Assembly (NCBI GenBank): GCA_003342815.1 | Contig: PTEX01000138.1 | Location: 1-64,000 of the forward strand | DNA length: 64,000 bases | Source of the DNA: Eudromia elegans | Taxonomy: Eukaryota > Chordata > Aves > Tinamiformes > Tinamidae | Direction: 5' to 3' | Part shown: positions 59,575 through 64,000 of the stretch, piece after piece | Layout of the letters: every line of letters starts with the position of its first letter | Position numbering within the stretch: the stretch's first letter is position 1 | Notes under the pieces: generated by a model | What the model saw: the letters and a program-made list of their open reading frames with translations, nothing else | Database searches by the model: none | Told to the model about the DNA's origin: nothing | Made by a program: the position numbers and the translations under genes

Positions 59575-61010
59575 TAAGAATTTGAGATTACACACATATT
59601 GCCTGCACTTTGCAATGCTCTGTTCTGAGCATCACCATCAGGAGGTAAAGTACCTGGGTAGGTACTTAACCTCAAACCTGGAGGAAGCCCTTCCTCACGC
59701 TGGCATTCCTGGAGCTCTCGCACATCTCCCCAGCCTTTCGGGAGCATCGTCTGGCAATGCAGGACACCACTCCAGTTCCAGCAAAAGCAGGGATATTGCT
59801 CCAGATTTGGACTATGGATTAGACAATTGCATTCCCCCACTTCCAATCCTCAGTCTGCTGTGTGCTGCACCATAAATACCACAGTATTAGTATAGGTCAC
59901 ATGCCTATCATAAACAAATAAATCACATTATTTGGGTAACTTCATTTTTATAATGAATACGCCTGAAGTTTCCTACTTTCAGGCACATCATGCTTCTAAA
60001 GGGCAGACATGTCTCTCTCCCCGACTTGCTGCTCCCTCCCTGCATGCCTACTTCATTTCTGTAGCCATTCCTTCAGTGCATGTGACACTTAATTATTTTG
60101 CCATTTAAATATCCAGATGAAAGCGCTCAGCTATTCACCTCAGTTAAATGAGATCCATTTCTTGCTAGACTTATTTTTTTCCCCCTCTAATACTATTTAA
60201 GGCAAACCCAGTGATAGCCAATGCAAGTTAATTGGACGCATTGCTGCTCAGATTCTCCACACAGCTTGCATTTATCATTTGTATTCTCTTTGGAAAAAAT
60301 CACTTCCTTCCTCCCTATCTGGTAGATACATTTTATCCAAATGTATTTTTAATTTCCTTGATGACAGTGCAACAAACACCCATAGAATTACATAGGCTCA
60401 TGCAAAGTCTAACTGGAATATAGGAGAATATTACCTAAAATTAGAATGGCTGTTTCCATGGAAACAGGAGAGTGCAAACAGAATGGTTACGTCTTGACTT
60501 GGAGTCAGAAGAAGGGGCATCCTTCTCTTTATTTTTGACAAAGAAAATGGACTTAGCAGTTTATGTTTATGGGATTTCGTCTTTGGCGTCGCTCTGAATC
60601 TCACTTTGTTCAGACAAAAACGAGTCACAGGATTTCACAAATGTGTTTCCACGTTTACCTAAGAGGTAGAGGGTGCTCCTCTTAATGATCACTTTGGTCT
60701 CCCAACTAGCACAGACCACAGTTTGACTATTGCACCATAATCTAAAGAAAGTTAATTTCTGTTTGAATATTAGCTTAACAATCATCAAAAAAAACCAAAG
60801 CCTGATTTCAAACTTGCCAGCCAGGGAAGATGAACCACAACCCACACACTGTTCCACTTGCACACTGTCGTCACTACTAAACGAGATGAGAACACGAGAG
60901 GAAAAAAAAAAAAAAAAGTTTGGGGAAAGCTCAAGAGTGTTTTGTTAAACTAAATTACTTGAATTTCTGACATTGCTCTGTTGGACCGATTTTCCCTTTT
61001 TTCCTGCCAC
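59575..61010. other. Gene-free stretch
   Basis: The 59582-59875 part is GC-moderate with unrecognised frames on both strands. The 60050-60240 part is AT-rich with CTTAATTATTTTGCC and CAAGTTAATTGG, enhancer-like in texture. An A16 run is at 60902-60917. Confidence 0.5.
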
Positions 61011-61014
61011 CGTT

Positions 61015-61185
61015 AGCTGACCGTTTCCCTACTCGGACGCTCCCGAGCTGACGTGGTGCTCGAGGCACCAGGAGAGCTCTGCTCCCAGCGGCGCGGCGCT
61101 CCATCCTCTCGGCCCCTTCGATCACTGCAGCTCACCAAGAGCCGCAGGTCCCGAGCACGGGACCCGTCACAGGGCTGCACTGCTG
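61015..61185. promoter_or_regulatory. Small CpG island
   Basis: About 18 CpG in 155 bp, including GCGGCGCGGCGC, with a TGACGTGG word near 61051. AT-rich DNA surrounds it. No gene is assigned. Confidence 0.45.
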
Positions 61186-61189
61186 GGCT

Positions 61190-64000
61190 TTGTGACATGA
61201 CACCTCTGACGGTTGTTCACTGGTAACTATTGTGACAAGGACACCAATGTAAAATGTTACAACACGTGGAAAGTGACCAGATCCTTCCTTGATAGTCATC
61301 ACTACCTTAAATGTCGTTTACAGGTTTGAAAGCTAGCCAGTTGTCAGTCCATTCAGCATGTGCCACGTGAATTTTATACTGTTCTTATTTCACAGCCAAA
61401 CTGCGGAACAGTATCAGATCAGGTCAGATCTTCTATAAAAAAGAATTACATCAGTGGTGTCGCCTTCCTCAGCCAAACTTGTAACATAACGAGAACAGAC
61501 AGAACAAACAGATCCTTTCAGAGGAATTCTGTTTTCTGGGTGATAAGCAATGCAATGATTTTTTTATTATAGCCTTCTTTTAATCTTTTATGATCGAACC
61601 CTATATGGACTATTCAAAAACCATACCAGGGAGCAATGAGTCATTCTCCTCTCCGTGTTGAGGCACTACACAGAGAGCGGTGCACGAGCCTTCCTCCTGT
61701 TTTGAGCAATTCTTGCAGAGCCTGCACAGACCGTCCGCTCTCCTGAGGCTCTGCGATGCGTGCGGGTTTGTTAGCGAATTCCAGTTCACCTTTTTTTAGC
61801 CTCAGATAAGGAACAAAATAACCAACACACCTTCCTTTCCCACGCAGCAAGAGGCCTCAAACAGGGTGAGAGCAGAGCTAGAAGTCTTCCCCCCGCACAC
61901 TTACATTCTACAGCACCCTTTGCTCTTTGATTATGTGTTTCTTCTCAAGGCACTGGCATATCTAATCAATTCTCTACATTTCTCAGCCTCTTATTTTATA
62001 CCTCACTGCCAGCTTTCCTCCTCTTCTCCGTTGTTGCATCATCTTAATGCTTTTATAGATGCCTTTGTTTCTCCCCAAAGTGAAGTTGCTGAGTTGCAAG
62101 CTAGTGGCTTTGGAAACATCTGATAAAATCAATCTTATTTCTCAATTATCTTTCACATCTGTTTAATTTCTTACCCAGCAAATTCATCCCCATCCCAACT
62201 CTATACTAGCTTTCCGTGTTGTTCTGTGATGTGTTCACATGCATTATAACTCATGTGAATTACTGATTTGGATTCCTCTGTGAAAAAAGAAAAGTTTCAG
62301 TTATTTGTATAAAAGCTACTTCCTTTCAGCTCTTCCTTTTCTGTCAAGAACAGAGATTAAATGTTCAGTGTTTCTTAAATCTGAGGCACTCCATAATATG
62401 TATTTCAAAGACGCAACAATTTCAGCAGTGCAATAATTCCATCGGCCATCTCCCACTTGACTTACCCTCAAACAGCTCTGTATTCTGCAGCATACCTTAG
62501 AAAGGAGCTTGGTAAACTGGATTACTCTAACTTGTGATAAAATAACCTGTAAAAAACAACAAAATACACTAAATCAATTTGGCTATCGAGTCATGGGCTT
62601 TCAGGATTCAATGACTTTAAGACAAAGCTGATATCACATTTATGCAAATGCCACCCCCTCCACCCACAGTATTTTCTAAGGTTATAATCCCTTAGTATTC
62701 TACTCATACCGTCTGCACTAGATATCAGTAATACCAAAGGTTAAACTTTTGCTTATGAATAAAGGACATTGTTTTTGGCATCCTTGCAAAGGCAAAAGAA
62801 AACTGAAAGGAAATAATTCAAAATGAAGTATTTTTAGACATATAAAATCAGCCTTAGGAATGTAGGAAGACTACTGGAACTGCTATATACATAGGTCTGT
62901 GCTGCTTTACAAGCCTTTCAGATTTATCAGATTCTTCTTGCTGAAGACAGTTGGCCCCATGTAGATAGGTCTTATACTAAATATTAGACAGGTACAGAGA
63001 CATAAATCTTCTGAAGTCAATGGAAGCACTACAGCTGTTTAAAATTTGTGATAAAAGTCTCATCAAGTTAGACTTTGTGACCTTTTATTTATATATTTTG
63101 AGAAGAAAAATTCTTAGCATGCTTTATGTTTTATTTATTCTTAACTGAGGAAGCAAGTTCTGTAAACAAATCCAAAAATATATTGACAGCTGGTGGTACG
63201 GATACGAGTATTTGTGCAGTAGCTTCTCCCCGCACAGCTCCATCTGCTGCGACATCTCCACTTCGAGTTTAGGTCATTAAAGTTCACAGCTTTGTAACAC
63301 AACCTGTGCCTTTAATTCCTTTAGGTACTTCCCTATAGAGTATGCAAACACACCAATAAACTAATGGCTTCTGAGGGAGTACTTCTAAGGCATCATTTCT
63401 CTTTGCATCATTTTGTACTTTCCTACCATAATTGGCTCAATATTTTATGGCATTTCCATGTTATTTTAGCTGGGAAAGACTGCAGTCTGCGCCACAGATC
63501 AGGGGAAAAATGAACCAAACGAGGAAAAGAACTCGTGAAACAGAGCCTGTGGAAAGCAAGAGGGAAACAGAGAGCAGAGGGCAAATAGGGAACTGCAGAG
63601 CAGATGCCCCACTGGTCCCCCTGCAACCTGCGCAGCCGCGGGAGACCTGCAAGGTGGGACCCCTCTATTGCCAGAGATGTCCAGCCCAGAGGAGATGCAA
63701 GATTGGGGGCCATTTCCCTGATTTCTCACAAGAAACAGGATCTCACCTGGGGCAGTTTATTTGTGCAAACGTTAAGAAACAATCTAATGTTATAACAAAA
63801 TTGAATTACTGTCTATAATGGGGCTATATTGTCCATATTCCATATACTGCTTTTCTAAGCAATGTACACCATTGCCGCAGGAGGCCAGACCCATTTCCAT
63901 GACCACGCAGTGTGCTCCTACAAGACTACAACCATGCAACATTCCATAATTTTCCACAACACCAACAGTACCAGACATACATGCAAGCACACAGTACCTG
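61190..64000. other. Gene-free stretch to the right edge
   Basis: Mostly AT-rich unique sequence. A 129-codon plus frame (63432-63818) is unrecognised and starts with TTG. A strong minus donor CCCCAG|GTGAGAT lies near 63742-63752. The word GAAGTCAATGGAAGC near 63016 resembles a segment frequent in old amniote repeats, but it is too short to classify. Confidence 0.5.

Noticed and set aside
59640..59850. Possible CR1 LINE fragment
   Set aside because: The words looked vaguely CR1-like, but no continuous match to the conserved 3' region and no 8-bp terminal repeats.
63000..63060. GAAGTCAATGGAAGC segment resembling an old amniote repeat
   Set aside because: Too short for assignment to a family.
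1..64000. tRNA, rRNA, snRNA, known microRNA, CRISPR or operon-like content
   Set aside because: Scanned by eye for diagnostic words and structures; none found apart from the decayed SINE.

Overview
This 64 kb window reads as vertebrate nuclear DNA, most likely from a bird. It has AT-rich unique sequence broken by short CpG-dense blocks, TATA/CCAAT promoter architecture, a relic of an amniote tRNA-derived SINE, and none of the dense LINE/SINE content of a mammal. I also see no clear CR1 LINE, which is unusual for avian DNA of this length. A turtle or crocodilian cannot be fully excluded. Nothing suggests bacterial, viral or organellar DNA: there are no operons, rRNA genes or CRISPR arrays.

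I recognise no protein-coding gene. The longest open frames are about 190-210 codons and lie in GC-rich blocks where stops are rare; two of them lack an ATG start. Their number and length match chance for six frames of 64 kb. The window is best read as intergenic or large-intron sequence, possibly the regulatory neighbourhood of a gene outside it.

Layout. Positions 1-350 hold a 9-bp polypyrimidine satellite and, next to it, a convincing minus-strand TATA/CCAAT promoter whose transcript would run off the left edge. A near-perfect CTCF motif is at 1492-1505. CpG-dense islands without an evident gene lie at about 2.7-3.0, 4.8, 8.2, 14.1, 21.4, 25.3, 46.3, 58.5 and 61.1 kb. Between them are long AT-rich tracts with homeodomain-, SOX- and octamer-type motifs, which look like developmental regulatory sequence (for example 5.0-5.4, 9.3-10.1, 13.6-13.7, 18.2-18.5, 21.6-22.0 kb).

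Small repeats include several perfect short inverted repeats (7.8, 11.1, 18.6, 20.0, 39.8 kb), an E-box-bearing minisatellite (36.3 kb), simple A/T tracts, an alternating-purine/pyrimidine tract (28.4 kb), and a MIR/CORE-SINE-like relic (50.0 kb). A few places carry strong splice or polyadenylation signals compatible with unannotated non-coding transcripts (12.6, 16.8-17.2 minus, 34.1-34.5, 59.3-59.6 kb). These are inferences only.
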